This document shows positions 11,978 through 24,170 of a DNA stretch of 64,000 nt, one piece after another. The stretch lies in NCBI GenBank assembly GCA_038093515.1, contig JBBPSI010000020.1:124001-188000 (forward strand). Reading direction: 5' to 3'. Source of the stretch: Butyriboletus loyo (Eukaryota > Basidiomycota > Agaricomycetes > Boletales > Boletaceae). Under the pieces are notes generated by a model. It did no database searches. It was not told the DNA's origin and saw nothing but the letters and a program-made list of their open reading frames with translations. The translations under genes and the position numbers were made by a program. Positions within the stretch are counted from its first letter, which is position 1. The number at the start of each line of letters is the position of its first letter.

Positions 11978-14437
11978 TGGTGTGGTGGTGGTGGTGGGTT
12001 GAAGAGGCGGGATCAACAAAATCAGAGGGTCTGATATATATATAAGGGAGCGCTCGGTCATACCCCTTGTCACACAAAAGCTGTGTTCAAATCCACAGGA
12101 TCGCGACATCGTCATCGCTATCTGGCGTGCTCGCCCGAGGTTAGGGTTCTGCGATCTCACGATATTACTTTGGCGCAAAAACAAACAAACAGTAAATCCT
12201 TTCACAACCATGCCTGTTAGGCTCGAAACATACACACTCTGTATTCCTAGTGCAGTAAACTGCGCATTTTCTTTGCTGTGGAACAAGCTTTGGTGGCGTT
12301 TCCAGTGGTACAATGTCACGCTCGGGTCACACATCCGGGCGCTGCGGTGATTGAAAACCCGGGGAAGCGGAGCTTGAACCTTTGTCACCCATCCAAAGAT
12401 TTCCTTTTAGAACTTTCAACTCCGTGCGCTGTTCAGTATCTTGTAGTTGTCAGGTAACCAGTCTGCAGTGTTCTTTATGACTCCCAGATCTCAGATGGGA
12501 AGCTCACGAGCCCGATCTCTCGGATCTTGGGGTCGGAATTCCTTGCACATGAGCAATTTCGTTCCAGCTGCTTGTCCTGGCCCGCCTCTCAAGGCGCTGA
12601 AAGTGCCCGTGGACATTGTCAACTTCACGACTGGGTGTTGGGCCAGGAAGAACACGCAATCGTTACACTCCCTTTCTTGGTCGATAATTAGGGCGCGAGT
12701 CGTCGATCGCAGACTAGCGGTGGCGACGATGCACGGGCCTGATTTGGCAGACATTTCAGAGGTAGCTTCGCCGCTCTTGGGAAATGTACATGCCCGCGTC
12801 TCGTCGGGAGAAACACTATTGCAACTTGCGCTCGAGAACGGGTGGGTATTCTTCCTTGGCGTATTTTAGCACGGGTCACCCAGCCGGTACGCCATCGATC
12901 ACACCATACCATCCTGTGGCGATCCAGCAGGGGAATAGCACTCTCCATCGTTTTTGCAGTAGCGGATGGCAGAATCGATTTGGAGACAAGGTAAAGCAGT
13001 TACGAGAAGCAGACTGCGATTTGCGAGGGACATCAATAGGCCAAACGACGTTGCTTCGTATCACATTCATGCACGGCAGAGTCATAGATGATCTCATGTC
13101 TCCTCGATCTCGGGGCTAGCTTCTACCTCGTCAATTAACCTGGGCTTCATGCCTGTCGTGGTATTATGATGCCACAGAGCATTACCTCTGATCATATCAT
13201 TTGCCGAGTGGCTCATCGAGGCAGGCTCTCCTCTGCCGTCGCCAGATCCATCCTAGATCTAGCAGAGCATCGGGCTTGCATGAAGGTCACCAGAAACGAC
13301 GTTCGGTACACGACGCCCCATAGCGGATCGCGTCGCCTATAATTCCAATGCCCAGAAACGTCGATCGTTGGACACCCCCCACCGAGCTCGTACACCATCA
13401 CCAACCAGCGTATACAATACAACACCACCCACCCCTATGATATGATTCGCGTATTATAGACAGCCATGTCTCCGTATCCATGACCTGTCTCGATGGCTGA
13501 TAAATCAAATCATGAGATCGATGAGATCGATGAGATCACGGACGACTGCATTAGCCGTGCTGATCTGGTGACCCCGCTTTTCGACGATCAGGCATACGAT
13601 CGAATGAAACAGCGCTGTCACGCCATCGGTAGGATTCCTATATAGGTCTCCTGTCGTCGTACCTTTATTTCGACGAGTCAGTCACCGGATGACCGCATGC
13701 ATCCACAGACGAAAGGTCGTCCGAGACGTTACATAGATAGCGCGGGGAACGATAGAAACGCCGCTGTGCTTCCTACGCTACTTGCCTCGACAGCCTCTTG
13801 GACCGAGACGTACGGATCCACGACATATATTTTTTCTCGAGAGCGCTTTTCGCACGCACGCACGACGAATAACATACAGCTGCACACGTAAAAGGCTTCT
13901 ATACAAACTCCACGACGACGAACCGACCGTAACCTTGAGCGCATATCAACGTACAACGCACGTGATACTGCCATACGGGGTGACGAGCCAAGAAGAAGAA
14001 AGGGAGGGAGGGAAAGGAAGGAGGGGGTAAACGAACACTCCCAGTCGAATATATCACCCATCAAGCGTCAAAATCCAAAAGGTCGAGTCTAAGCTATCAA
14101 AAAAAAAAAAAAAAAACGCGACGAGAGTACTAATTAATGGGTAAAAAGTCAACCGAGGTATGTTATATGATCAAGGTATCAAAAACCAACAAGTCGAAAA
14201 TCAAACAAAAGGAGCGTCAGCGTCAGTCAGTCGACAGCATCCCGACGAATCATGACATCTACTAATCGGCGACCCACACGTCTCTGCGACCGGCCGATCA
14301 CCGCTCATCGTTCACATATAGGATATATTTCCACTCGATCTGAAAATCGTACCATCATCAGAATCAAACCCACAACCCAAGTCCGTATGCCAGAGACGAC
14401 AATAAAACACCACGCACCCCAAAAAAAACGATCCCTC
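11978..14437. other. Intergenic region without a supported gene
   Basis: About 2.4 kb hold only short open frames on both strands. A minus-strand frame at 12491-12754 contains FFLAQHPVVK but ends quickly and lacks neighbouring exons. A 17-18 nt poly(A) run lies near 14100. The last 200-300 bp are probably 3' UTR of the 1239-aa gene. None of the duplicated blocks is present here. Confidence 0.55.
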
Positions 14438-17400
14438 TCAACCGTGCCATCTCAACAATCCCTTGAGCACCGTCTTGAACTTGGATTCCCCACTGCCCCC
14501 ACTCCCATTCCCGGCCCTGTACTTCGTCGTGCGGTCACCCCCAACACCGATGCCGACATGACCGTCGCCAGTCCCCTCGCGCACATGCATCAACCTCGTA
14601 CCCTCGATAAACTTGGATTCAGCGGCTCCCATACCGGGAGGAGCCGTCTGTGGCCGACGACGCTTCCTCACTTTTGGCGGCGATGCCAATGGAGGCGGCG
14701 ATGGCGCCATCGCCATCCTGGCGGCAGCGGGTACAGGCACGCTCCCGTTGACATGGACGTGCACGTGGTTGAGATTGTGATGATGACCTTGACCGTTCAT
14801 CGCTGGCACAACACCAACACCGGCTGGCACAGGCACCGATATATGCCCCTCGCCCTTTCGTCGACTCACATACCTCGCATCGCTTCCCGTGCCCATGCCC
14901 ATGGCCGTACTCGCGTCTCTCGCTCGAGGGTAGGCCGACGCAGGAACTGTTACGAGCGGGACCGTGAACATGGGGTGCATCTCCGCTTGATCAGGCTCAC
15001 ATGTCGGCGACATTGACGCAGGAACCAACTGTCCACATAACGCACACGTGCAAACGTCCCCATCACCACCTTTACCCCCACCTCCCAAAGGCACCGACAC
15101 CACATAATCCCGTTTGTCGCCCATCGTCAACGAGGGTGAGGTCGAAGATGACGTGGTCGAGGCGGGAAGGGTGCTGAACGAGACGTACGACCCCGATGTC
15201 TCCGTTGCCGTCGTCAGCGTCGAACTTGGCGTACCCGGACGCGGGCTCGGGCTCAAACTCAGCCCCGAGTTCGAGCGTGCCTGTAAATGCGTCCGCTCGT
15301 CCTCCTCAAACGTCATCGCCCCACCCGCACCCGCACGCAGGTCCTGCCTCCGATGCACACACACCTTTGGCGTCCGCTCTCTCTCCTCAGCACTATGCAC
15401 GCCCTCCAAATCATCCTCCTCGAACATATCTGTGTGGGATTCCTTGAGCCCAGAGGGCTGGGGAACAAACAGTTCCCCACCGAGGAGACGGACGATCGAA
15501 GGGACCGGGATCGTACGAGGACCGCTCGACGACGTCGCCGTACTCCCACTCGCGGTCAAACTCGGCGTCGAGTCGCGTGCGCTGTCCCATTCACTCTGCG
15601 CAGATGCAACCCCCGTCGCGATTTCCTGTGCATTCAACCGTCGTAACATCGGCACGCCAGACGAGCCCGTGCTCTGCCCAGACGACGTGAGCGTGGTGAG
15701 ATCGTAGAGCCCTGGCGACGTGGGCGTGAGGGTGCTCTGACTGCCCTGTGTGATCGTGCGAATACTGGTCGAGGTACTGTCCGTGCCGCTCTCGACGGCT
15801 TTGATGCTGCTCTCCTTGGGTTTACCTTTGGTGTTGGCGTGCTGATATGGACCGAGGTCGGCCCCGGTGGTGTTGGATTTTTCGTGTTTGGATCGGTGAA
15901 AGGCGTGCGAGGGGAGCAAGGAAAAGGTGTATCGGCGGGCTTTGCGAGGGGTCGTGGATGGCGTCGACGTCGGCGTCGGCGTTGGGGAATCAGAAATTGG
16001 TTTCTTGGTGGGACTGTTGGATTTGACTTCCGTTGGACTCGATATCGAGCCGTTTGCGATCGGGACGGGTGAATGGAGAGCAGGCGTAGGAATGGTGGTC
16101 TCATTGGGGTGGACGAGACCCTTGGTTGGTGTCGACGGGGGACCGTCTTCGCCACGCCTCTCGCCTGCACTCTCACTAGCCGCCCCAGAACGAGAGCCGG
16201 CTGCACCACCCTTGCTATCGCTTGACGACCCCTTTGAAATCCACGGCAAGAACGACCCTCGACGTTCGTGTTTCTGCGTCTGCACTGTTGTCTCCTTGGC
16301 TGTGGGCAACCCCGTCCTCGGCGCAGGTCCAGGCGTCGACCCACGTGCCGGCGCCGGTCGTGACTTGGTCAATTTTCGTCGTCGAGGCCCTGGCGGCGGC
16401 GACACCTGGATGGTATCCGATATACGCACCATGCGCACATTGCGTTTTCCCCTTCGCTCGTCATCCGGCGGGGCGCCCAGGTCACCACGGCCAACGGGAT
16501 GGACGACTTCGATGCCTGTACGGGTGAGCGTGGAGGAGAGAGCCTCGAGGCTTTGGGTGGCCAAGACGGATGTGTGTTGCTGACTATCCTGATCTCCACT
16601 GACTACCCGACCCTCCCCGTCTGCTTCGACGTCATAAAAGAGCGTGTGGCCACTCGTTTGGGACGCCATTGAGAGTCGGTTTGTACCGTCGGTCCGAGAC
16701 TGGGCGGAGTGACGATCTAGGGAGGTGCTTTCCTGGGAAAGACGGTTCATGGCTTCGAGGAGGCTTAGTCGGACGCCGTTGGAGAGACGGTCGGGGTAGG
16801 ATTTACGGCGGCGGGGACGGGGACGAGGACGGGCGGGTGGGACAGCACTGGCCATGTTTGGGTCGTCTGGGCCGTGGGGATGAAGTGGAGGTGTCATGTC
16901 GTCCTCCGAGGAAGAGGCAGAAGCGAGAGAAAAGAAGGTACCGGTGGAGGATTTTGGAGAGATGGGTGAGTGGGTAACGAGAGGCGATGATCGGGGAGGG
17001 GTGTTTGGACGCGAGCGGGACCGTTTGTGTTTAGCCATCGGGGGACTGGGCTGGGACTGGGTGGACAAGGGAGTGTGTGGAAAAGGTTTGGGAAGAGGGT
17101 GGTCGGCCTGTGGCTGCGATTGGGTTCGGCGATCAGGACTGCCATCACTGGGGGGTGAACGGGGTGGCTGGACGTCTTCTGATGGGGGCGGTGAAACCGT
17201 GACTTGTGGGACACTATTGGAATTCTGGGATGCCGACATGGCGCTGTCGGTAAATGTGACGTGATTCGATGATGTTGGGGATTCCTTGTCCTTGTCCTTG
17301 TCCTTGTCCTGGTCTTTTCCAGACGACCCCTTGACTTTTCGCTTGCGATACTCTCTAGCGCTGATTGGCATGACGACTGCAGGAGAGGCCATGGCGAGCC

Positions 17401-18250
17401 TCGAGAACTTGGGTATCGCCGCGGGGCCAAAGGGAGAGGATGACATCCAATTCGAAGCAGGGTCACGTGAAGTTGAGGGTTGTTTGGAAGCAGTAGGTTC
17501 GGACTCGGGGGGCGTTGGGGATGGAGAAGTGGGCGAGTAGGCCTGGGGTATCGTTGGGGATGGAGTGACGGGATGGACAAGGAACGACGCTGACCGCGAG
17601 TGGCCATGAGAGACGGTCCGTGCGCGCGGTAGGGGAGTGATGGACGTCTCGCTTACGTTCTTGGGAGAACGATGTTCCTGAGCCGAGGAGGGACGACGTC
17701 CCGGTGATTTCGTCAAACGTGCAGGACGATGATGCTGGGAATTTCCATGGCCATGTGACGACGTCCCGTGGGTACTTGAACTGGCATGCAACGAAATTGA
17801 GGACGTGCTTGCCTCGCCCTCGGGCAACGTAAGCGCGGAGGCCGAGCCACTGGCATTCCTTGAGCCGTAACCCGATGTAGAAGCTGCCAGTGTGTCAGAC
17901 AGGATCGACGAGGAGGAGGGCGAGCGATGGGTCTGTCCAAACTCGTGTGGAGTGTCAGGTGGGTCGAAATCACTTTCGTGGGACTCTTCGGAGGACTCTG
18001 CGATGATGGGAGGTAGGGTCGAAAATGTGGGGCGGGCGAGAGGCGAGGAACGCCACGGGCGGGTATACATCAGTCCAGTTGTGGGAGACAATGTCGTGGC
18101 AGCGCGCACAGTGCGGACCTGTATAAAAAGTACGAGGGCGGCAACGATTGGTTAATGAAGAAGAGAATAGCATCCGGCTCGAGACGAACGAGCGAGGGAG
18201 GAAGGACTTGCCTGTGCGGGTACTGTCGACGTGACTTGGACTGTCGCCAT
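14438..18250 (-). CDS. Large Ser/Pro-rich low-complexity protein, 1239 aa
   Basis: Exon 1 (18212-18250) encodes MATVQVTSTVPAQ; exon 2 (14438-18118) stays open for 1227 codons. The intron between them has a GC...AG border with the strong donor context CAG|GCAAGT. The product is dominated by Ser, Pro, Thr and Arg, so it is largely disordered. It includes a DKDKDKDK stretch coded by a 6-nt tandem repeat near 17288-17311 and an RPRPRPRRRK basic patch. One small Cys-containing segment, CTCALCGQLVP, lies in the C-terminal third and is the only hint of a fold. The terminus reads KTVLKGLLRWHG. I do not recognise a family. It could be a signalling or cell-polarity scaffold, but that is a guess. Several long antisense frames over it are composition shadows. 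Confidence 0.8.
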
Positions 18251-18943
18251 CGTGAGCGCTAGCCTCGCTCGCGATGGGTTTTGGAGAGAGGAGGAGAAAG
18301 TGAGGAGAGAGGAAGTAGGAGGGACGAGCGTGATAAGTACTGAATCTAGAAGTTCCAGGGAAGAAACAAACCCTGGAAAAGTCCAGGCAAAGATAAGTAC
18401 TACCCGAAGAATGATTCAGATGAACGCGTGAACACGGACAGCCTCGAGGCAGATCATCATCGGCCGTACCTGGAACAAACGCGATCCAGTCGCATCCGAC
18501 GTTGCCCAGCATCGGACCGTCTGGTCATCCGGCATAGCCTGCCCTATTTCTAACCAACGACAGCTGCCCACGTCGTTAATTTCAACGAGCACGGGACGAG
18601 GAGATAGCCCACGCTGATGACCGAGCGAGATCCTCTACACCGCTCAGCGATCCACATGTACATTCTATTTAACCTGCAGTCCGAGTATCCGCGAGATTTT
18701 TGGGTTCCATATGACATGGCCCTGCAGGTCGCCTAGGCACAGTCGTCTTGCTGCCCAGAACATCCGCTACCGCGGTGAGACTTGGCCGTACATTTCATTA
18801 GCGAGCCCCTGAATAAAGACGAACTCGGGGCACAGGGCAGAGATTTGAGGTAGTCTTAGTGTAATTTTAGGCAAGTGGCTACCAAGGCACGGACCGGACT
18901 TGCCCTTCCTTACAATATCCAACACCACATTCCACCACAAAAA
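18251..18943. promoter_or_regulatory. Divergent intergenic region
   Basis: About 690 bp separate the starts of the 1239-aa gene (minus) and the Pro/Ser-rich gene (plus), so it should contain both promoters. A TATTTAA-like stretch lies near 18664-18671. I see no coding potential. Confidence 0.4.
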
Positions 18944-20173
18944 ATGGTCGTCGTGGCACCTCCTCAGCCGAACGAACTCGAACAGAGAAAAAAAAGGCAG
19001 ACGCTCGAACGAGCAAAGGCAAACCACGTCGGTCTCATCTTCCCTCCCTCCCCTCGTTCACTTACCTAGTCCCGACGCTACCATGCCAGCTCTCAAAACA
19101 ACTCCAGATGCGTCTCCGATATGCCAAACTCAAGGTCGAGCACGGTTGGGTGGGTGACACCTCGTTTGTCCTCGGATCCGTCTCGTTGTTCACCATCGCG
19201 CTTGGACCAGCAACGACAAAATCTCAACGAAGTCGAAAACCTCTACTTTCATCACTCCCATCTCAAGAGTATGCGACAGGGTGCCGGACAGCGACCCCAC
19301 TATGCGACCGTGATCTATCCACCTGTCCCCGCCGAGACACACATTGTCCAGTCTGCTGATCAACCTATGGGACCATCGCCGTCCGCCAACGATGGTTCGT
19401 CGTCAGGTTCTGTCTCGCCACCTTCCCAATCCCCATCAGAGAACGTGGACGGCCAGCCTTGGTCACAGTCCCAGTTTTACCCTCCCGTCCACGCGCCCGT
19501 GGCTATCGCACCTCTCTCGACGTCGACGAACGGTCCACCGTCCGGGCTTGACCTGTGGGATCCCAATGTATTGGCGCGTCTGGCACAACTACAGGCGCAG
19601 GTTCACTCCCATGCCCACCAGACCTTGTCCTATCAACCATCTGCATCGGCGACCGTCCCCCAATCGACGTCGACGTCGACATCCCCACCTGCCTCTCAGC
19701 CCATCGTCCCCATCCCCATCCCCGGCGCTTTCCCGCCCCACGCCGAACTCTCTCAGCCGCCCATGAGCCATCCACAGCCTGGCTTTGCCTTTCCCGCGTA
19801 CGCTCCTCAACCCCTGTTTGGCACGTCAACGCCCATCTATTCCGTCCCCACCGCCCACCCCGCCTCCGCGCCACATAACCTCGCCGCCCCTTCCCAACTG
19901 CCCATCCCCGCCTCTACCGCTGCCTCTACTGCGCCCATATCCACCACACCCACACCCACGTCCATCGCCCCCACTGCACTGACCTACGACTCTTTCTGGT
20001 CCACACACGCATCCTCCTCCGGATCCACCCGTGCCCTCTACCGCACCCATACCGGGTTCACAGCAAGCGCGACATCAGCGGGAAACGTGGCCATGTTGAC
20101 ACCCGGCGGGCACGCGGCCGTCATGACTGCCGAAGGCGTCTACGTAGGTGGCGCGAGCAATAGGAATGGGTAG
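18944..20173 (+). CDS. Pro/Ser-rich protein with Whi5/Nrm1-like short motif (intact copy)
   Basis: Three exons (18944-19027, 19090-19149, 19211-20173) give 368 residues. The N-terminal 60 residues are charged and helical; the segment LSKQLQMRLRYAKLKVEHGW followed by QRQNLNEVENLYFHH resembles the short conserved motif of fungal Whi5/Nrm1 G1/S transcriptional repressors (RLxxAxxKVxxGW). That assignment is a suggestion from motif reading only. The rest is rich in Pro, Ser, Thr and Ala, including PQPGFAFPAYAPQ, and ends GGASNRNG. This is the only complete copy; C-terminal or internal fragments occur at 3535-4017, 28600-29091 and 36363-37009. The gene converges tail to tail with WD40 copy 3 and lies at the border between the unique block and the duplicated block, so it is the likely source of the fragments. 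Confidence 0.75.
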
Positions 20174-20617
20174 GGGATATCATTATAGGGACTATACATC
20201 AAAAATCAAGCATAGATCATGGGGACCACAGGTGTGGGGGGTCGACTGTTTTTTCTTTCCCTTCATTTATGGATTAATCTGATCACACGCACATCTACCG
20301 ACTATTAATGACAAATGCATTGATTTATAATTCACGTTTTTTCGCGAGGACTGAAGATGCGACTCTACGTGGACTTTGGACGGGAATACCAGATTAGCCC
20401 AAGGCGCGTCGTGTCGCGTCCATTCGTCCATGATGAATGTGTTGCGCCTCCATCCATACTGGTCGTGATTGGTGGTTTGTTGTAATTGGGTCTGTTATGG
20501 GATAACTTACTGCCTCGCAATGCTGCATCTATCGTTCACTCGCTCCAGCTATAACCAGTATCAATATACCCATGTTCTTTGTGCATGCTCATATCACGTA
20601 TTCTGATTGTCCCATGT
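20174..20617. repeat. Shared 3' flank (copy beside the intact Pro/Ser-rich gene)
   Basis: This is the same block as 3072-3534, here in plus orientation after the Pro/Ser-rich stop. It includes the GGGGATATCATTATAGGGAC stretch just after the stop and an AT-rich segment near 20320. No gene is seen. It links the Pro/Ser-rich gene to the tail of WD40 copy 3. Confidence 0.75.
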
Positions 20618-23056
20618 TCACTCTGCATTGCTCACTTGTGTCGAGGTATGAATTGTGCAGTGCGAAATCGGAATCGGATGAGCAGGAGCCATCACAGCGT
20701 CGAACAGAACATCAAATCGAGATGATGGACGACGACAAACGTCGACTTTCTTCAGCTTTATGAGCGGCGAAGTGGGTATAACATATGAACAATGGTGTCT
20801 ACTCGTAACAGCTTCCAGTTCACCTCCAGCACGGAGAACGGTGTGATAAATGTCCAAACTCCTAAATGAACGTCGCATACATGCATCAATGCGTCCCATC
20901 TTCGCTGACTGACCCCCGGCAGCACGAGCACCGGCAGAACAACCATGCGGGTAACTTGAACGCGATCGCAACCATAGTGTCGCCTGCTTCTTCCTGCTGT
21001 ATTCTGCCGTGAGCCGAGCAATCAATGTTAATGGACAGGATGAACGCGCACCACGACATGGAACCCCGATGGCACGACCAAAGGTTGAGATGCATCTTGC
21101 GTTTGCTGTGCCTAATAAAACGTGAGCTGTCTCGATGTGAATTATCGCCACGACATAAACATACGGAGACTGCTCTCGTCGGGTCTGCCGGACTTTGTCC
21201 GCTAGCGGAGGCATCCGTGTTTGAATGGCTGGCCTCAGCAGCCTTGGTACCCTTTTTAGGCTGACTCGGGATAAGCATGGGCGCCGACAAACGGACTAAA
21301 CAACCGACGAACCTGTTTGGCTGGTTTTATGAGTTGGATTCTTGATGCGACCGTTCGCTGGCATGGTTCGTCAGACACATGGTATACAGTTCGTCTACCG
21401 AAGAAGAGAACACGCACCGGCTTACGCTTAGCTGCAGCCATCCACGAACGCCCCACGTTTGCAGTATTCCCTCTCGCCGGTGAGTTCGAACGGGATGGGG
21501 AGTTGGCGGGTCGACTGGGCGCGCTGGAACGGCCATCTGGATGATGCGAACTCTGGGTCTTTTCGCCCCTCCTGCTCACTCTCTCCAGCCACCTTTTGGC
21601 CATCTGGATGCCCCCAGACGACTCGGGAGTATCGCAGTGTTCGTCTGGACAAGGGATGATACAATCAGGAGGTCTGACGGCAGTGACATGGCTTGGGACG
21701 AACCTGACGCACCCTGATGATGATGGATAGAGGATGCAGCAGACGGTGCCTGCAGTGGCATCAACACGAAAGCGAGAGTACAGTAAAATGAGCACAGACC
21801 TCATCAAAATTGAACAGGGCTTCAGGCGCACTGGTTGGTACTTCGGCCTTATGCCGTGATGAAAACCAGCGTCGAAAAGGAAAGCGACAAAGTCGTACCT
21901 CGAGTAGGTCATCATCTCTGGCATTAGCGTGACTCTCCGGCTCGGGTGGACTTGGTGTCGTTGGTTGCTGGGGGCCATCAGCTTCTTCTTCAGCCTCACT
22001 GGGCGCCTAAAACAGAGGAATAACAATGTGTACATGCCAACATCATAAATGCGTAAACACTTACATGAAATGGACCATACGAGTCTGGAAGGATACCACT
22101 GAGATTGCGAATGGTGATTTTCCCATCATCTGCTCCAGTGGCAACATAGACACCATCTGTGGAGAGAGCAATTGAGTATATGTCTTGACTGTCCTTGATG
22201 GCAGGGCCAATCCAAGCAAGTGTTGAAGTGTCCCAGAATGAAATGGTGCTTGCTGCGAAGGTGGCGAGGAACTTCCCATTGGCAGCTAGAGCGAGCCTCC
22301 CATTGAATCCGCCTTCCTCAACCTTCTCTGACTCAGCCAGTTGAAACCCAGTGGATGAATTGAAAGCGACAATTTTATTATCGCGAGAAGCAACAAGAAC
22401 TTGCGCCCCATCGTTCGACCATGCAAGGGGCCCAGGAGTGATTGAGACCCAAGTGTGTTCTATGTTGGCCTCGATAGTGATGAGTTGGTCGCCGTTTCGA
22501 CTGTCGAAGATACGAACCCGATCGTCACGGCAGGCAGTGGCGATGTGTTCACCACTTGGGGAGAATTTAATTCCTTTAATGTCATCGCCATGTTGGAGTG
22601 GGCCGACCAATCTCTTCCCAGTGGTGATGTTCCAAATGTTTGCTTCATGGTCACCTTCAGCAGTACCAGTGGCAAACGTGGTACTGTCAGGCGAGATGTC
22701 AACAGTCGCTACCCACTTTGTAGCCTCCACGTGGATGGCCTTTTCTTGGATTTCGGCGTCCCATACACTTGCTCCCTGCCGATGAGTCCCGCTCACCACC
22801 CATTTGTGGTCATTTGACACAGAAATGGCGCCAGTCAAGCCCATTTCCTGCTTTCCCACCTGTTTACCATCTGCAACTCGCCATCGTCGAATCCCATGGC
22901 TACTCCCACTTAATAAATGCATTCCATCAGGGTGGAAAGCAAGTGCCCACACATCACCAAGCTTGGAGTCAAATACTATCGTATTTTCTTGCAGAATTGT
23001 CAGTATTCCACAGTCGCTCCTGAGAACTGCTACACACTGTTTTGCATTGACGACAT
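20618..23056 (-). CDS. WD40 beta-propeller protein, family copy 3
   Basis: Exon 1 is 23038-23056 (MSSMQN), exon 2 is 22075-22987 with the full propeller open. The acidic exon that follows reads APSEAEEEADGPQQPTTP, then come Ser/Pro/Arg-rich tail exons. The N-terminal blade differs from copies 1 and 2 (FDSKLGDVWALAFHPDG), a two-codon loss. The tail contains SRPANSPSRSNSPARGNT. The last exon can be read in frame to a stop at 20618-20620, which would make the tail longer than in copy 2; this end is inferred. Donor and acceptor positions match the other copies. Upstream it is followed by the shared 5' flank and then by guanine deaminase fragment B in the same orientation. Confidence 0.8.
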
Positions 23057-24170
23057 CTATGCGAATGGTGTATGTCTGTATGTTTCCCAGGATCAAGAAG
23101 CAAGGTGGCAAACTCGAGTGGTGGTACAGAGAGAGTTGGATTCATAAACACGTTTCTCCCTTCTCGGTTGCGCAGGCACCTCGTGTCATTGGCGCTTATT
23201 CTTATGAACAGCCCAGCTAGGCGACCTCATTGGTCGTTGCATTGACCAGGCAATCAGTGGACGTTGGCGTCATTGAACAGTCTTGGTATGCAACTTCCGA
23301 ATGTGCGCTATATCTCCTCGGCTGACTTACTATGTTGCAGGACTCTATCTCGCTTGCGCATGCCATGCAGAGTAGAACCTGACGTTGGAGGAGAACATCG
23401 AGCATGTCCTGTCTTCATGCAGACGCGAAACTCTCACTGCGAGCCTGGGTGCAACGGATGTTGATCTTGTATCCAGCACGTCTAGCCCGAGGTCACTCTC
23501 GAGTTGTTTTCTGAATTGCGACCTTGATCCCACAGCCCCTTGAATGTCTAACACTCCAAATATGCATCCTGCCGCTGCCGAGGAGTGGATCAGGTGTGAT
23601 GTAATGTTCTTATCGATATCCAGCTAGTATTTCATCTACGCTCGTGGCTGCTTGACCTGCGTCGGACTCACAAATGGGTTTCCTCGCCAGTGATAGCACT
23701 TGGCACTGGTGACCATGGTATGTACTACCAACCGGACCTGGGACGTATGCATCACTCCCTCCCAGTGGCAACGGCGAATCTCTGAGCACTTTAAAGCACA
23801 AGGTTCTCCAACCGACTAAAGGCAGACAAGAAACGGAAATGGAGAACATTCAGGAAAACCTCTTTTCGAGGATATGATCTACAGTTTACGAAGTGGGGAG
23901 GGAAACAGGACCCATATTCCACTTGCGCGCGTGTCTGCGAGCAATATATGAGATGTTGCCTCTCGCTCTCGCGTTTGGTTAGACATTCGTTGGTGTTCTA
24001 TATCAGGGATATCTGCACCTTCGGAGCCCCGCTTTGGGGTGTCTCCATTGCTCTGAACACTAACGGAAATGCATACCGGTTCCTTTCGAGCGAGGCTGGT
24101 CCCATTAAATGACATCCTATACGACAAACGGACCACGGTCGTAATCGTACATCGTTCGTCAGCAACGGTC
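23057..24170. repeat. 5' flank and spacer of WD40 copy 3
   Basis: The first 550 bp repeat the 1-637 flank (SQFRKQLESDLG readable on the minus strand near 23480-23520), with a deletion compared with copy 4. The rest repeats the spacer found at 32640-33115 and 40440-40900. No intact gene is present. Confidence 0.65.

Noticed and set aside
12491..12754. Minus-strand frame with FFLAQHPVVK, considered as a decayed OB-fold (Stn1-like) exon
   Set aside because: The similarity covers about ten residues, the frame diverges right after, and no neighbouring exon with the expected DDGTG segment is found.
14252..17607. Long open frames antisense to, or overlapping, the 1239-aa gene (for example 14252-15016 plus and 16894-17607 minus)
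   Set aside because: They follow from the GC-rich Ser/Pro coding composition of the real gene; they have no introns in phase, no motifs and poor starts.
20174..20617. Transposon terminal repeat, because the block recurs beside several breakpoints
   Set aside because: No inverted termini, target duplications or transposase; the block behaves as ordinary flanking DNA carried along with its genes.
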